From Burkholderiales bacterium (GTDB taxonomy: Bacteria > Pseudomonadota > Gammaproteobacteria > Burkholderiales > Burkholderiaceae_C): a stretch of 64,000 nucleotides of DNA. This document shows positions 41,780-54,105 of the stretch, one piece after another. Numbering within the stretch: the first letter of the stretch is position 1; each line of letters opens with the position of its first letter. The notes under the pieces were generated by a model. The model was not told where the DNA came from. It ran no database searches and saw only the letters and a list, made by a program, of their open reading frames with translations. Position numbers and translations under genes: made by a program. The stretch covers positions 682,001 through 746,000 of the forward strand of contig JACRPO010000009.1 of assembly GCA_016223165.1 (NCBI GenBank), given 5' to 3'.

Positions 41780-44179
41780 ATGGACCGATCCGTTGCCGTT
41801 GCTCTCGACGCGGCCCCGATTCAATCTGCAGATGGCAGTGGCAGTGGAACCCGATCTGGCGAGTTCTTCCGCTACCACGGCTGGCTCGCCCCCGGCGTGC
41901 GGCTGTTCCGCACCATCACCTTCCGCGCCAAGGCACTGTGGTTGGCGGCGAGCTTCCTCATCCCCCTGGTGGTCATGCTGGCCTTTCTCTGGTCCGCGGC
42001 GCAGGAGCAGGTCGCGTTCGCGCGCTCGGAGCGCGATGGCCTGCGCTACGTCCGGCCCGTGCTCGACCTGGTGAAGCTGGCCCAGGAACGGCGTCGCGCG
42101 GCCGCCCTGAAGTCCGCGGATCTGGCGGCGCTGCAAGCGCAGGTGGCGGCCGCCTTCGGCAAGGTCGAGCAAGCCCACCGTCAGGCGGGCGAGAGGTTCG
42201 CCGACAACGAGCGCTTCGCCGCGCTGCTGAAGGCGCACGAGTCGCTCGCCCAATCGCCGGTGGCAGCGACCCCGGATGCCACGTTCAAGACGCACAGCGA
42301 CTACATCACGGCGGCACTCGACCTCGTGAACCAGGTGGCCAATGCCTCGCAGCTGACGCTAGACCCCGAGCTCGACACCTACCACATGATGAGCCTGTCG
42401 GTACTGCGGGGCCCGCTCCAGTACGAGAACACCGCGAAACTGCGCGGCCTCGGGATGCTGATCCTCGGTTCCGGGGAGATGACGACCCAGCGCCGCGACT
42501 GGATGAACCGGTGGGAAGCGGTCTGGGAGATCCTCGGCAAGGACGTCGACAACTCGTACCACGAGGGCCTGGAGAGCGCGCCGGAAACGGCCCGCATGTT
42601 CGACATGAAAGGAGCCGACGCGGCCGCGGCGGCCTTCCGCGAGGCGATTCGCTCGCAGATCCTCGGCCCGGCCCTGTCCGGCGACGCGGAAGGCTTTGGC
42701 CGCCTCGGTGCCGCCGCCGTCGACAGGCAGACCGAACTCATGCGCCAGATCATGGCGCGCCTGGACACGCAGCTCGAGGCACGCATCGCGCGCCTGCAGG
42801 CCACGCTCGGCTTGCAGCTGGGTCTGGCCGCCGCGTTCATCGCGCTCGCGGTGTATCTCATGCTGTCGTTCTACAAGGTCATGACCGGCGGGCTGCAGGA
42901 GGTCTCGGGTCATCTCAAGGAGATCACCGAGGGCAACCTGACCACCGCCCCGCACCCCTGGGGCCACGACGAGGCCGCCGACCTGATGGTGGACCTGCGC
43001 ACGATGCAGGTCTCGCTGCGCCGGATGGTGCAGCGCGTTCGCCACTCCAGCGACGAGATCGTGCATTCCAGCAGCGAGATCGCCAGCGGCGCGATGGACC
43101 TCTCGCGCCGCACCGAGCAGACGGCGGCCAACCTCGAGCAGTCGGCCTCGTCGATGGAAGAGATCTCCTCGACGGTGAAGAGCACGGCCGAGCACACCGA
43201 GGAGGCCTCGCGCGTCGCTCGCCGCAACGCCGAGATGGCCGCCGCGGGCGGGCGCAGCATGCGCGAGGTGGTGGCGACGATGGAAGGCATCCAGGGCTCG
43301 TCGGCGCGCATCGGCGAGATCATCGGCACCATCGATGCCATCGCTTTCCAGACGAACATCCTGGCGCTGAACGCGGCAGTCGAGGCAGCGCGCGCCGGCG
43401 AGTCCGGCCGCGGCTTTGCCGTGGTCGCGAGCGAGGTGCGCACGCTGGCGCAACGCAGCGCCGAAGCCGCGCGCGAAATCAAGTCGCTGATCGGCAGCAG
43501 CGTCGAACAGGTCGAAGCCGGCGCCGACGTCGTGCGCAAGGCCGGCGTCACCATCGAAGAGATCGTCGGCTCTTCGCAGCGTGTCGATCGGCTGCTCGGG
43601 GAGATCACCACCAGCGCTCGCGAGCAGAGCCTGGGCGTCGGGCAGATCGGTCAGGCGGTCAACGAACTCGATCGCATGACGCAGCAGAACGCCGCGCTCG
43701 TCGAGGAAACCGCGGCCGCGGCGACGGCGATGAAGCAGCAGGCCGCCGCGTTGGCGCAGGAGGTGGCGCGCTTCCGCGTGCCTGCCGATGCCGCGGCGGC
43801 TGTGGCGTCACCGGCTGAGAGCCCCGACGACTTCGACTTCGACAAGGCCATCGAGGCGCACCGGCAGTGGAAGGTGAGGTTGCGCAAGGCCATCGCCGAG
43901 CGCGAGAAGCTCGATGCGGACACGATCTGTCGCGACGATCAATGCCCGCTCGGCAAGTGGATGCACGGCCCGGGCGGCAGCCGCTGGGGCGCCCGCCCGG
44001 GGTTCGGCGAGCTGATGAGCCGCCACGCCGAGTTCCACCAGGCCGCCGGGGATGTGGCGCGGCAGATCAACGCGGGGCAGTTCACCGACGCGGAGCGGTT
44101 GATCGACTCCGGTTCGAAGTTCGCCCGCGCGTCGACCGAGGTTGCAACCTTGCTCACCAAGGCCAAGCGCGGGCTCTGA
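41780..44179 (+). CDS. Methyl-accepting chemotaxis protein with CZB zinc-sensing domain
   Basis: A 799-residue chemoreceptor. Membrane segments at about 48-72 (ALWLAASFLIPLVVMLAFLW) and 342-366 (GLAAAFIALAVYLMLSFYKV) enclose a helical periplasmic domain. A HAMP region precedes the signalling domain, whose hairpin tip reads AFQTNILALNAAVEAARAGE. The C-terminal chemoreceptor zinc-binding domain keeps all four ligands: His694 in EAHRQWK, Cys722 in QCPLGKW, His749 and His753 in HAEFH. CZB receptors respond to zinc or to hypochlorous acid oxidation of the Zn-Cys core. No che genes are adjacent; a perfect hairpin follows. Confidence 0.93.
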   Translation: MDRSVAVALDAAPIQSADGSGSGTRSGEFFRYHGWLAPGVRLFRTITFRAKALWLAASFLIPLVVMLAFLWSAAQEQVAFARSERDGLRYVRPVLDLVKLAQERRRAAALKSADLAALQAQVAAAFGKVEQAHRQAGERFADNERFAALLKAHESLAQSPVAATPDATFKTHSDYITAALDLVNQVANASQLTLDPELDTYHMMSLSVLRGPLQYENTAKLRGLGMLILGSGEMTTQRRDWMNRWEAVWEILGKDVDNSYHEGLESAPETARMFDMKGADAAAAAFREAIRSQILGPALSGDAEGFGRLGAAAVDRQTELMRQIMARLDTQLEARIARLQATLGLQLGLAAAFIALAVYLMLSFYKVMTGGLQEVSGHLKEITEGNLTTAPHPWGHDEAADLMVDLRTMQVSLRRMVQRVRHSSDEIVHSSSEIASGAMDLSRRTEQTAANLEQSASSMEEISSTVKSTAEHTEEASRVARRNAEMAAAGGRSMREVVATMEGIQGSSARIGEIIGTIDAIAFQTNILALNAAVEAARAGESGRGFAVVASEVRTLAQRSAEAAREIKSLIGSSVEQVEAGADVVRKAGVTIEEIVGSSQRVDRLLGEITTSAREQSLGVGQIGQAVNELDRMTQQNAALVEETAAAATAMKQQAAALAQEVARFRVPADAAAAVASPAESPDDFDFDKAIEAHRQWKVRLRKAIAEREKLDADTICRDDQCPLGKWMHGPGGSRWGARPGFGELMSRHAEFHQAAGDVARQINAGQFTDAERLIDSGSKFARASTEVATLLTKAKRGL

Positions 44180-44196
44180 CTCCGGCCCGCAACAGC

Positions 44197-44221
44197 GGCC
44201 CTGGGCCGCAGGCCCAGGGCC
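44197..44221. terminator. Bidirectional terminator-like hairpin
   Basis: GGCCCTGGGCC (44197-44207) and GGCCCAGGGCC (44211-44221) are perfect arms with a GCA loop between the convergent chemoreceptor and tannase-like genes. It is very stable but lacks T-tracts, as usual for high-GC genomes. Confidence 0.6.
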
Positions 44222-44254
44222 GACACGCGCGGCGACGCGTTCGCGCGCGAACGC

Positions 44255-45892
44255 TCAGCGCGTCACGCAGCGGAAGTTGGCGGCGTCGTCGGTGCTGCCG
44301 CTGCCGTTGTAGCGCGCCACCTGCGGGAACGGGCACAGCGGGCGCGTGCGCGTGGTGGCGCCGCTCTGGATGCGCGCCGCGGTGATGGAGCCGGGCGCCT
44401 GGCCTTTCTCGGACCAGGCCATCAGCGCGCGGAACATGTCGGTCTTGGGCTCGGCCGCGACGAGACCGCTGGTGTTCTGCCCGAACTCCGACACCCCCGT
44501 GCCGCCGGCGCAGTGCGCCATGCCGGGCACCATGTACAGGCGCGAGAACTCGTCCGCGCCCGCAACCGCCTGGCGCACCCGCTCGTAGTAACGCACGGTG
44601 CCCTGCGGCATGATGAGTTGGTCGGACCAGCCGTGCCACAGGATGATCTTGCCGCCGCGCGCCTTGAACGCCGTGAGGTCCGGGTTGTCGGTGGCCATCG
44701 TGGGGCCGACCAGACGCGCGTTGTCCAGGAAGTAGGTTTCGTAGTTCGTGTAGGTGAGCGTGTTCCAGTCCCAGGCGGGGTCGAAGTACACCCAGTAGCG
44801 CGCCTGCTCGATGGGGATCGGGAACGGGAACACGCCTGAGAACGCGCCCAGGTCGGCACCGCGCTCGATGCCCGGCCACAGGAGCTGGCCGCTGGCCGAA
44901 GTGGCGCCGCCCCAGATCTTCTTCACGCCGCTGGCCTGGCCCGGCGTCAGGCAGGTGTCGTCGGTGCAGTCGGCACGCGTGATCTGGATGTCGTTGGTGG
45001 GGTCGTAGTTGCAGGTGCGCGGGTCGTCGATCACGCCGTCGGTGGTGCCGTCGTCGGCATCGCAGGCGGCCACCGCGCGCGAGGTGACGAGGGCCTGCTT
45101 GGCGGCCGACATCGGGCCGCCGGCCTCGTACTTCATCGCCATCTGGGGCCAGATCTGGTAGGACTGGAACCGGTCCCAGTGGATGGCCGGTGCGCCGGCC
45201 AGGATGGCGTCGTAGGCCTCGGGATAGCGCTGCGCCATCATGAGCCCCTGGCGGCCACCGGTGGAGCAGCCGTACCAGTACGAGCGCACCGGATCCTGGG
45301 CGTAGAAGGCCTTGGCGACCTGCTTGCCCACCACCGACATCAGGTACTCGGAGCGGTGCGCGAAGTCGTTCTGCAACTGGGTGTCGGCGCCGCCGGTCGT
45401 GGCACTCATGCCCCAGCTGCCGTCGAGAAAGTCGGGCAGCGGGCCGCGCGCGGTACCGGCGTGTCCGGTGTCCGTCTTCACGCCCACGAAACCCTGGCGC
45501 ACCGAGTCGGCCGGCACCACCAGTTGCGAGGCACCGGCAAAGACGCCGTTGCCTTCGGCGCGCAGCCGGCCGTTCCAGTTGGCGCTCGGCAGCGCGACCC
45601 AGATGTTGACGTTGCTGCCCACGCGTGCCTTGACCAGGCAGTAGGCGCGGTCGCTGCTGCCGGTGCCGGTGCTGCCGCTGACCACCTCGAGGATGGTGAC
45701 GGTGGCATCGGCGGTGACCGTGGTGGCGCCGATGCCGGCCATGGTGCAGGCCGCCGTCGGCTGGATGGACAGCGTGTCGAAGTCCACTGCCGGGTCGTCC
45801 GAGCCTCCACAAGCGGCGAGCACCAGCGTGGCTGCCGCGGCGGCGGCCGTCGGGCGCTGGCGCCCCGGGCGGAATGGAACGGGATGGGTCAT
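44255..45892 (-). CDS. Tannase/feruloyl-esterase-family lipoprotein
   Basis: A 545-residue secreted esterase, start MTHPVPFRPGRQR with CAGGAGACG upstream; lipobox LAAC within TLVLAACGGSDDP. The tannase signature is the CS-D-HC set: SYWYGCSTGGRQGLM with Ser210 next to Cys209, WHGWSDQLIMPQG supplying the Asp, and VPGMAHCAGGTG with the His-Cys pair. Further Cys pairs surround a calcium-loop-like DADDGTTDGVIDD. The family includes tannases, feruloyl esterases and MHETase, which release aromatic acids from esters. Followed upstream by a second hydrolase and a Bug receptor gene, it fits ester cleavage outside the cell and uptake of the acid. Confidence 0.88.
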   Translation of the reverse strand: MTHPVPFRPGRQRPTAAAAAATLVLAACGGSDDPAVDFDTLSIQPTAACTMAGIGATTVTADATVTILEVVSGSTGTGSSDRAYCLVKARVGSNVNIWVALPSANWNGRLRAEGNGVFAGASQLVVPADSVRQGFVGVKTDTGHAGTARGPLPDFLDGSWGMSATTGGADTQLQNDFAHRSEYLMSVVGKQVAKAFYAQDPVRSYWYGCSTGGRQGLMMAQRYPEAYDAILAGAPAIHWDRFQSYQIWPQMAMKYEAGGPMSAAKQALVTSRAVAACDADDGTTDGVIDDPRTCNYDPTNDIQITRADCTDDTCLTPGQASGVKKIWGGATSASGQLLWPGIERGADLGAFSGVFPFPIPIEQARYWVYFDPAWDWNTLTYTNYETYFLDNARLVGPTMATDNPDLTAFKARGGKIILWHGWSDQLIMPQGTVRYYERVRQAVAGADEFSRLYMVPGMAHCAGGTGVSEFGQNTSGLVAAEPKTDMFRALMAWSEKGQAPGSITAARIQSGATTRTRPLCPFPQVARYNGSGSTDDAANFRCVTR

Positions 45893-45908
45893 CGTTTCGT
45901 CTCCTGGT

Positions 45909-46904
45909 TCAACATGGGGCTCGGTCCTGCGGGGCAGGCCGAAGGGTGTCGCCGATGAAGGCGGCGATCTCATCGATGAGGGTCGTGCGCGCGTGCTCCA
46001 GATGCAGCAGGTGGGTGCCCTGGCCGACAGTCACGAGGCGCCGGCGGTCTGTGCCCAGCGCGGCCATCAAGCCGTCGGCATCGGCTGCGCTGGACAGGCG
46101 ATCGTGGTCACCCCTGATCAGCAGCACCTCGCCGCGCAGCCCCGTGGCATCGAACAGCGGCCGCCCCTGCGCGACGGCGAGGGCGTCCTGCATGGGCCCG
46201 AGCGGCGATCGGTAGCCGCGGCCGCGCAGAGCAGCGTCCGAAGCGAGCAGCGCCTGCTCGGCAGCCTGCAGCGCCCGCGCGTCGCGGAAGGCGCGCGTGT
46301 CTTGCGCGCCGATCTCGCCGTCCCATTGGCGCTCGAGGTCGCCGGCCCCGAACGCACGGTAGCCGCCGAGCGCGCGGTTGAGCAGCGCCGGGTGGCCGGG
46401 TTCGGCGGCCTCGGCCGCCGCGCCGCTCACGGGGCGCCAGACCGGCGCGTACAGCACCAGCCGGCGCACCCGCTGCGGCGAGCGCAGGGCATAGGCGCAG
46501 CTGCGCGCCGTGCCCCAGGAGTAGCCCAGCAGGTCGACCTGCGGGCAGCCTTCGACACGGCAGACATGCTCGACCACATCGCCGATGTCTGCCACGGCGT
46601 CCGCCAGGCGGCCCAGCGCCGGCCGGCTGGCCTCGGGCGGCTGATCCATGAACGCCGGGCGTGTCGACTGCCCGTAGCCACGCAGATCGAACAGCACGAC
46701 GCGTCGACCCAGGCCCGCCAACGCCTGTTGCAGCGACCAGCCGGGCACATCGAGGATGGCCGATGCCGGCTGGAAGAAGCCGTGCACCAGGACCAGCGGC
46801 GTGCCGCCGCTCGGCCCGCGCGTGCGCACGTGCATGCGCGCGCCCGGGTCCTGGCTGCTCGCGAGCTGTCGCTCCTCGGGCAGCTCCGTCGCCGCGGCGC
46901 TCAC
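45909..46904 (-). CDS. Alpha/beta-fold hydrolase
   Basis: A 331-residue hydrolase from a GTG at 46902-46904 that overlaps the Bug receptor stop (GTGA). The fold is standard: PLVLVHGFFQPASAILDV (oxyanion region), VVLFDLRGYGQSTRPAFMD, nucleophile elbow VDLLGYSWGTARSCAYAL, acid in LLIRGDHDRLSSA, and His in VGQGTHLLHLEH. No signal peptide, so it should act in the cytoplasm, perhaps on the acid or ester imported by the receptor system. It lies 16 nt upstream of the tannase-like gene. Substrate unknown. Confidence 0.85.
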   Translation of the reverse strand: MSAAATELPEERQLASSQDPGARMHVRTRGPSGGTPLVLVHGFFQPASAILDVPGWSLQQALAGLGRRVVLFDLRGYGQSTRPAFMDQPPEASRPALGRLADAVADIGDVVEHVCRVEGCPQVDLLGYSWGTARSCAYALRSPQRVRRLVLYAPVWRPVSGAAAEAAEPGHPALLNRALGGYRAFGAGDLERQWDGEIGAQDTRAFRDARALQAAEQALLASDAALRGRGYRSPLGPMQDALAVAQGRPLFDATGLRGEVLLIRGDHDRLSSAADADGLMAALGTDRRRLVTVGQGTHLLHLEHARTTLIDEIAAFIGDTLRPAPQDRAPC

Positions 46905-47872
46905 TCGGGCTGCACGCCGGCGGCGCGCATGGCGCTGGCGACGATGGGTGCCTCGCGCTCCAGCGCGGCACGGAACTCCGCGGCACTGTTGCCCAGCGCG
47001 CTCCAGCCGAAGCCCTGCAGGAAGCGCTGCATCTCCGCGCTTCGCAGCGTGGCCGTTGCGGCATCGGCCAGGCGGCCGAGCACGGCCGCCGGCGTGCCCG
47101 CCGGCGCCGCCAGCCCCAGCCACAGCGGCAGCGAGAAGGTGGGCTCGGTGAAGCCCTGTTCGACGAAGGTCGGCACGTCGGGCACGAGCTTCGAACGCTC
47201 GGTCCCGGCCACGGCCACGATGCGCGCCAGGCCCTTGCCCTGCATGTCCAGCGCCTGCGGTATGCCCGCGATCGTCATCTGGATATGCCCGCCCATGAAG
47301 TCCTGCACCGCCGGCGCGCCGCCCTTGTAGGCCACGATGTTGAGATCGGCGCCCGTCACGCGCGCCAGCGCCGCCGCGATCAGGTGCGGGTAGGTGCCCT
47401 GGCCCCAGGTGCCGAAGCTCATGGCCGGGCTGCCCTTGCCGAGCTGGCGCAGCGACGCGATCGCGGCGTCGGCGCGCAGCACCATCACCGGCTGGGTCAG
47501 CGCCACCTGCGTGATGGGCGCCAGGTCCTTGGCCGGGTCGTAGGGCAGCCGCTTGAAGAGCTGCGGCACGTAGGTGAACGAGTCCGGCAGCGCGAAGAGC
47601 AGGGTGTGGCCATCAGGGGCCGACTTCGCGACCTCCGCCGCGCCCAGCGTGCTGCCGGCGCCGGGTTTGTTCTCCACGATCACAGTCTGTGCGAGCTGCT
47701 CGGCCATGCCGCGTGCGAGCTGCCGAGCCGCGGCGTCGACCGGGCCGCCGGCCGGGTAGGGCACGACGATGCGGATGGGCCGGTTCGTGGCGCTGCCCGT
47801 CGCCTGCGCGAGAGCGCATGGCGCAAAGCCCGCTGCCGCCGGCAGCGCCAGAACGAGGGCGCGTCGTCGCAT
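46901..47872 (-). CDS. Tripartite tricarboxylate transporter substrate-binding protein (Bug family)
   Basis: A 323-residue Bug receptor from MRRRALVLALPAAAGFAPCA with GAAGGAGACAGGC upstream; signal cleavage near ALAQATG. Family motifs: IRIVVPYPAGGPVDAAAR, VENKPGAGSTLGAAEVAKSA, PDGHTLLFALPDSFTYVP, IVAYKGGAPAVQDFMGG, LGLAAPAGTPAAVL. It leads a three-gene minus-strand operon with the hydrolase and the tannase-like gene and diverges from a LysR gene. TphC-like Bug proteins bind aromatic acids, which fits this context; that is inference. Confidence 0.9.
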   Translation of the reverse strand: MRRRALVLALPAAAGFAPCALAQATGSATNRPIRIVVPYPAGGPVDAAARQLARGMAEQLAQTVIVENKPGAGSTLGAAEVAKSAPDGHTLLFALPDSFTYVPQLFKRLPYDPAKDLAPITQVALTQPVMVLRADAAIASLRQLGKGSPAMSFGTWGQGTYPHLIAAALARVTGADLNIVAYKGGAPAVQDFMGGHIQMTIAGIPQALDMQGKGLARIVAVAGTERSKLVPDVPTFVEQGFTEPTFSLPLWLGLAAPAGTPAAVLGRLADAATATLRSAEMQRFLQGFGWSALGNSAAEFRAALEREAPIVASAMRAAGVQPE

Positions 47873-47950
47873 GCCTGTCTCCTTCGAATCGTTGTGCAAG
47901 CGATCGTAGGAGCGCGCCGCGGCCCGGCCCAACGACCGATCCCATACCAT

Positions 47951-47969
47951 CCATCGATCTGATCGATGG
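47951..47969. promoter_or_regulatory. LysR operator-like palindrome
   Basis: CCATCGATC and GATCGATGG are perfect 9-nt arms around a single T, overlapping the ATG of the LysR gene (47966-47968). ATC-N-GAT symmetry within a divergent LysR/operon gap is the usual place for an autoregulatory site. Confidence 0.5.
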
Positions 47970-48931
47970 AGAGGGCGCGAGGCGTGTCAAGGTCGGCCGA
48001 GGAGATCGATGTGGGCCTGCTGCGTGTCGTGCGCGAGCTCTCGCGGCACGGCACCGTCACCGCGGCCGCGGCCAGCCTGGGCAAGTCGCAATCGACACTG
48101 AGCCATGCGCTCGACCGGCTGCGGCGGCACTACGGCGACCCGCTGTTCCTGTCCGCCGGCCGCCAGCTCACGCGCACGCCGCTGGGTGCGCGCCTGGTCG
48201 AGGAGGCGGAGCGGCTGCTGATCGACTTCGACCGGCTGCAGGGCCTGTCGGTGACGTTCGACCCCGAACGCGCGCACCACCGCTTCCGGGTGCACATGCT
48301 CGACCTGGCCGAGCTGCTGATCCTGCCGGGGCTGGTGCGCACGCTGGGCGAACGGCCGCATGGCGTCGAGATCGAGGTGCTGCGCCTGGCCGGAAACGCC
48401 GTCTGGTCGGAACTGGAAGCCGGGCGCCTGGACCTGGTCATCGGCACGCCGTGGAAGGCGCATGCCACATTGATGCGGCAGCAGATCCTCGACGAGCGCT
48501 ATGTCGGCATCGCGCGCAAGGGGCATCCGCTGCGTGGCCAGCTCGATACGCTGGACGGCTACCTGCGCTGCACGCATTGCACGGTGGCGCCGCGCGGGCC
48601 GGCGCTCGGGCGCATCGAGGCGGCGCTGGAGGCCCTCTCACCGGCACGGCACGTCGTGATGCGCGTGCCGGACTACCTGTCGATCCCTTCGCTGGTGGCC
48701 ACCACCGACGCCGTGGCGGCGGTGCCCTCGACGCTGGTCGACCTGCACCCGCTGGGGCGGGAGTTGCTCGTCTTCAACCTGCCCGTCGCGCAGGCGCGCT
48801 TCAAGGTCGTGCAGCACTGGCACCGCCGCGCCCACGAGGACCCGGCCAGCCGCTGGTTGCGCCGGACGGTCCACGGCGTGGTCGCGCAGGCGATGCACAG
48901 CATGCAGGCCGCGGGCTCGCGTCGGGGCTGA
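47966..48931 (+). CDS. LysR-family transcriptional regulator
   Basis: A 321-residue LysR protein. HTH: EEIDVGLLRVVRELSRHGTV, TAAAASLGKSQSTLSHALDR, LRRHYGDPLFLSAGRQL, resembling the NodD/NahR/LinR-like group rather than the CynR group. The effector domain contains ERAHHRFRVHMLDLAELLI and LVIGTPWKAHATLM. It diverges from the Bug-hydrolase-tannase operon and probably controls it in response to an aromatic acid. A perfect palindrome overlaps its start codon. Confidence 0.9.
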   Translation: MERARGVSRSAEEIDVGLLRVVRELSRHGTVTAAAASLGKSQSTLSHALDRLRRHYGDPLFLSAGRQLTRTPLGARLVEEAERLLIDFDRLQGLSVTFDPERAHHRFRVHMLDLAELLILPGLVRTLGERPHGVEIEVLRLAGNAVWSELEAGRLDLVIGTPWKAHATLMRQQILDERYVGIARKGHPLRGQLDTLDGYLRCTHCTVAPRGPALGRIEAALEALSPARHVVMRVPDYLSIPSLVATTDAVAAVPSTLVDLHPLGRELLVFNLPVAQARFKVVQHWHRRAHEDPASRWLRRTVHGVVAQAMHSMQAAGSRRG

Positions 48932-49018
48932 GAACGTATGCCGCGCCTTCGAGCGAGCTGTTGACGATGACCGGGGCCTCGGTGGCGGGGGGACGGGCGT
49001 TGCGGCGCCCTGTGGGCG

Positions 49019-49048
49019 GCTTTGCGCCACATCGCTTTGCGCCACATC
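49019..49048. repeat. Exact tandem duplication of 15 nt
   Basis: GCTTTGCGCCACATC occurs twice in immediate succession (49019-49033 and 49034-49048) in the 259-nt gap between the LysR gene and the binding-protein gene. The rest of the gap shows no gene and no clear promoter. Confidence 0.8.
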
Positions 49049-49190
49049 GGTGTCCGGCCAAGACACGGCAGGCAGCCGAGTTCGATGCGAGTTGATCCAG
49101 AACAGGCCGGCGGCACCGCCCACCTCGCCTTCGACAAGTGAAGCGCGCATAGTCCGCATCCGGGCCATTTCCCGAGTTCAGGAGGCGAAC

Positions 49191-50786
49191 ATGACGCGGC
49201 GCCAACTGTTTCGTGCTTGCCTGGCGATGTCGGCTGCCTGGATGTCATCGTTGCACGCGGCCGACGGCCCGCAGGCCCCGGCGCCGCCCAGGCCCGAGAG
49301 CACCACCGTCACGGCTGTGCAACCCAACGAGGTGCCTGCGCCGCGCGTTCTCGCGCCGTGCGTGCCGGGGAAGTGCCTCTTTGCCGGCCGGAAGGTGACG
49401 GTGATCGCCACCAAGAGCGCGATCAGCCTCGCGCTGCTCGAGGTGAAGGACGAGTTCGAGGCGGCCACGGGCGCGCGGCTCGAGATCGAGCGCCTGCCCG
49501 GCGTCGAGCACTATCCGACCATCATCTCCGACATGACCAACCGCACCGGCAAGTACGACGCGTCGATCGCCGGGGCCTGGTGGATCGGCGACATGGTGGC
49601 CGGCGGGCACCTGCTGCCCTACGACAAGTTCTACGGCGACCCGCGTTTCCCGAAGTGGAGCATCGACGACGTGCTGCCCGGCCCGCGCCGGCTGCTGTCC
49701 TATGGCGGCAGGAAGTTCATGGTCGCCTACGACCACGACGGCCAGGTGATGTACTTCCGCCGCGACCTGCTCGAGGACCCGCGGCACCAGGCGGCCTTCT
49801 TGCAGAAGTACGGCTACCCGCTCGCCGTGGCGCAGACCTGGACGCAGCTGCGCGACGCGGTCGAGTACTTCAACGGGCAGGACCTCAACGGCGACGGCAC
49901 GCCGGACCACGGCATCGTGCTGGCGCTGCAGCCGGGCAGCCAGGGCATGTTCAACTACATGACGCTGTCGGCCTCGTTCGTCATCGGCCCCACCAATGCA
50001 CGGCTGTACTGGTTCGATCCGCGCACGATGCAGCCGCTGATCAGGAGCCCCGGCCATCTGCGCGCCCTCGAGCTGTTCGTCGAGCTCGTGAAGTTCGGCC
50101 CGCGCGAGATGCTGGGCTGGAACCACGGCCGCGGTTGGGACCACTTCCTCGCCGGCCGCGCCGCCTTCGCGCTGACCTGGGGCGACCTCGGCGCGCTAGC
50201 GCAGCAGCCGGGCAGCCGGGTCAAGGGCAAGACCGGCGCCGCGCCCGTGCCCGGCACGCACGAGTACTACGACATCGCCCAGGGCAGGTGGGTCAAGTCC
50301 GAAGGCGTCAATTGGGTCGGCAACACGACCGGCGGCTCCTGGGCCGGGGTGATCTCCAGATACTCGAAGGCGCCCGAGGCCACCTACTTCCTGCTCGCGC
50401 TGCTGGCGACGAAGGAAAAGTCGGTGGCCTATGCGGCGCGCGGCTGGGACGGCGTCGATCCGGGGCGCAAGTTCCACTTCCTGCCGCCCGAGGGCACGGG
50501 AACCGTGGAACCGTATCTGCGTGCCGGCTGGGACGAGGCCGACGTGCGCGACTACCTGAGCGCGTTCCAGCGCACCTTCAGCGCCAGGCAACAGTTCCCC
50601 TACCTGCGCATTCCGGGCGCCTACAGCTACTGGCTGGCGCTCGACCTGCACCTCGTGGAGGCGGCAAGCGGGCAACTGAGTCCGGCGGCTGCGCTCGAGG
50701 CCACCGCCGTCGACTTCGAAGAGATCACCATCCGGCTGGGCCGCGCGCGGCAGCGCGAAGCCTATCGGACCTCGCTGGGCTTCTGA
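49191..50786 (+). CDS. Extracellular solute-binding protein, sugar type, partner of a hybrid kinase
   Basis: A 531-residue periplasmic binding protein. The leader MTRRQLFRACLAMSAAWMSS has a TRRQLF Tat-like motif and cleavage near LHAADG. The family-1 pattern follows: GRKVTVIATKSAISLALLEV, DMTNRTGKYDASIAGAWWIG, GGHLLPYDKFYGDPRFPKWS and PEATYFLLALLATKEKSVAY. DLNGDGTPDHG near residue 230 looks like a calcium-binding loop. A CVPGKC pair near the mature N-terminus may form a disulfide. AGGAGG precedes the ATG at 49191. No permease or ATPase gene follows; instead a hybrid kinase starts 5 nt after the stop, so it probably acts as a sensor subunit. Confidence 0.85.
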   Translation: MTRRQLFRACLAMSAAWMSSLHAADGPQAPAPPRPESTTVTAVQPNEVPAPRVLAPCVPGKCLFAGRKVTVIATKSAISLALLEVKDEFEAATGARLEIERLPGVEHYPTIISDMTNRTGKYDASIAGAWWIGDMVAGGHLLPYDKFYGDPRFPKWSIDDVLPGPRRLLSYGGRKFMVAYDHDGQVMYFRRDLLEDPRHQAAFLQKYGYPLAVAQTWTQLRDAVEYFNGQDLNGDGTPDHGIVLALQPGSQGMFNYMTLSASFVIGPTNARLYWFDPRTMQPLIRSPGHLRALELFVELVKFGPREMLGWNHGRGWDHFLAGRAAFALTWGDLGALAQQPGSRVKGKTGAAPVPGTHEYYDIAQGRWVKSEGVNWVGNTTGGSWAGVISRYSKAPEATYFLLALLATKEKSVAYAARGWDGVDPGRKFHFLPPEGTGTVEPYLRAGWDEADVRDYLSAFQRTFSARQQFPYLRIPGAYSYWLALDLHLVEAASGQLSPAAALEATAVDFEEITIRLGRARQREAYRTSLGF

Positions 50787-50791
50787 CCGGC

Positions 50792-54043
<3,252 letters not shown>

Positions 54044-54105
54044 GCCGGCGATAGGCCAGCGATGAGCGCGCGCCGGCGCTGCCGAAGGCAGCCCGGCCGG
54101 ACCCG

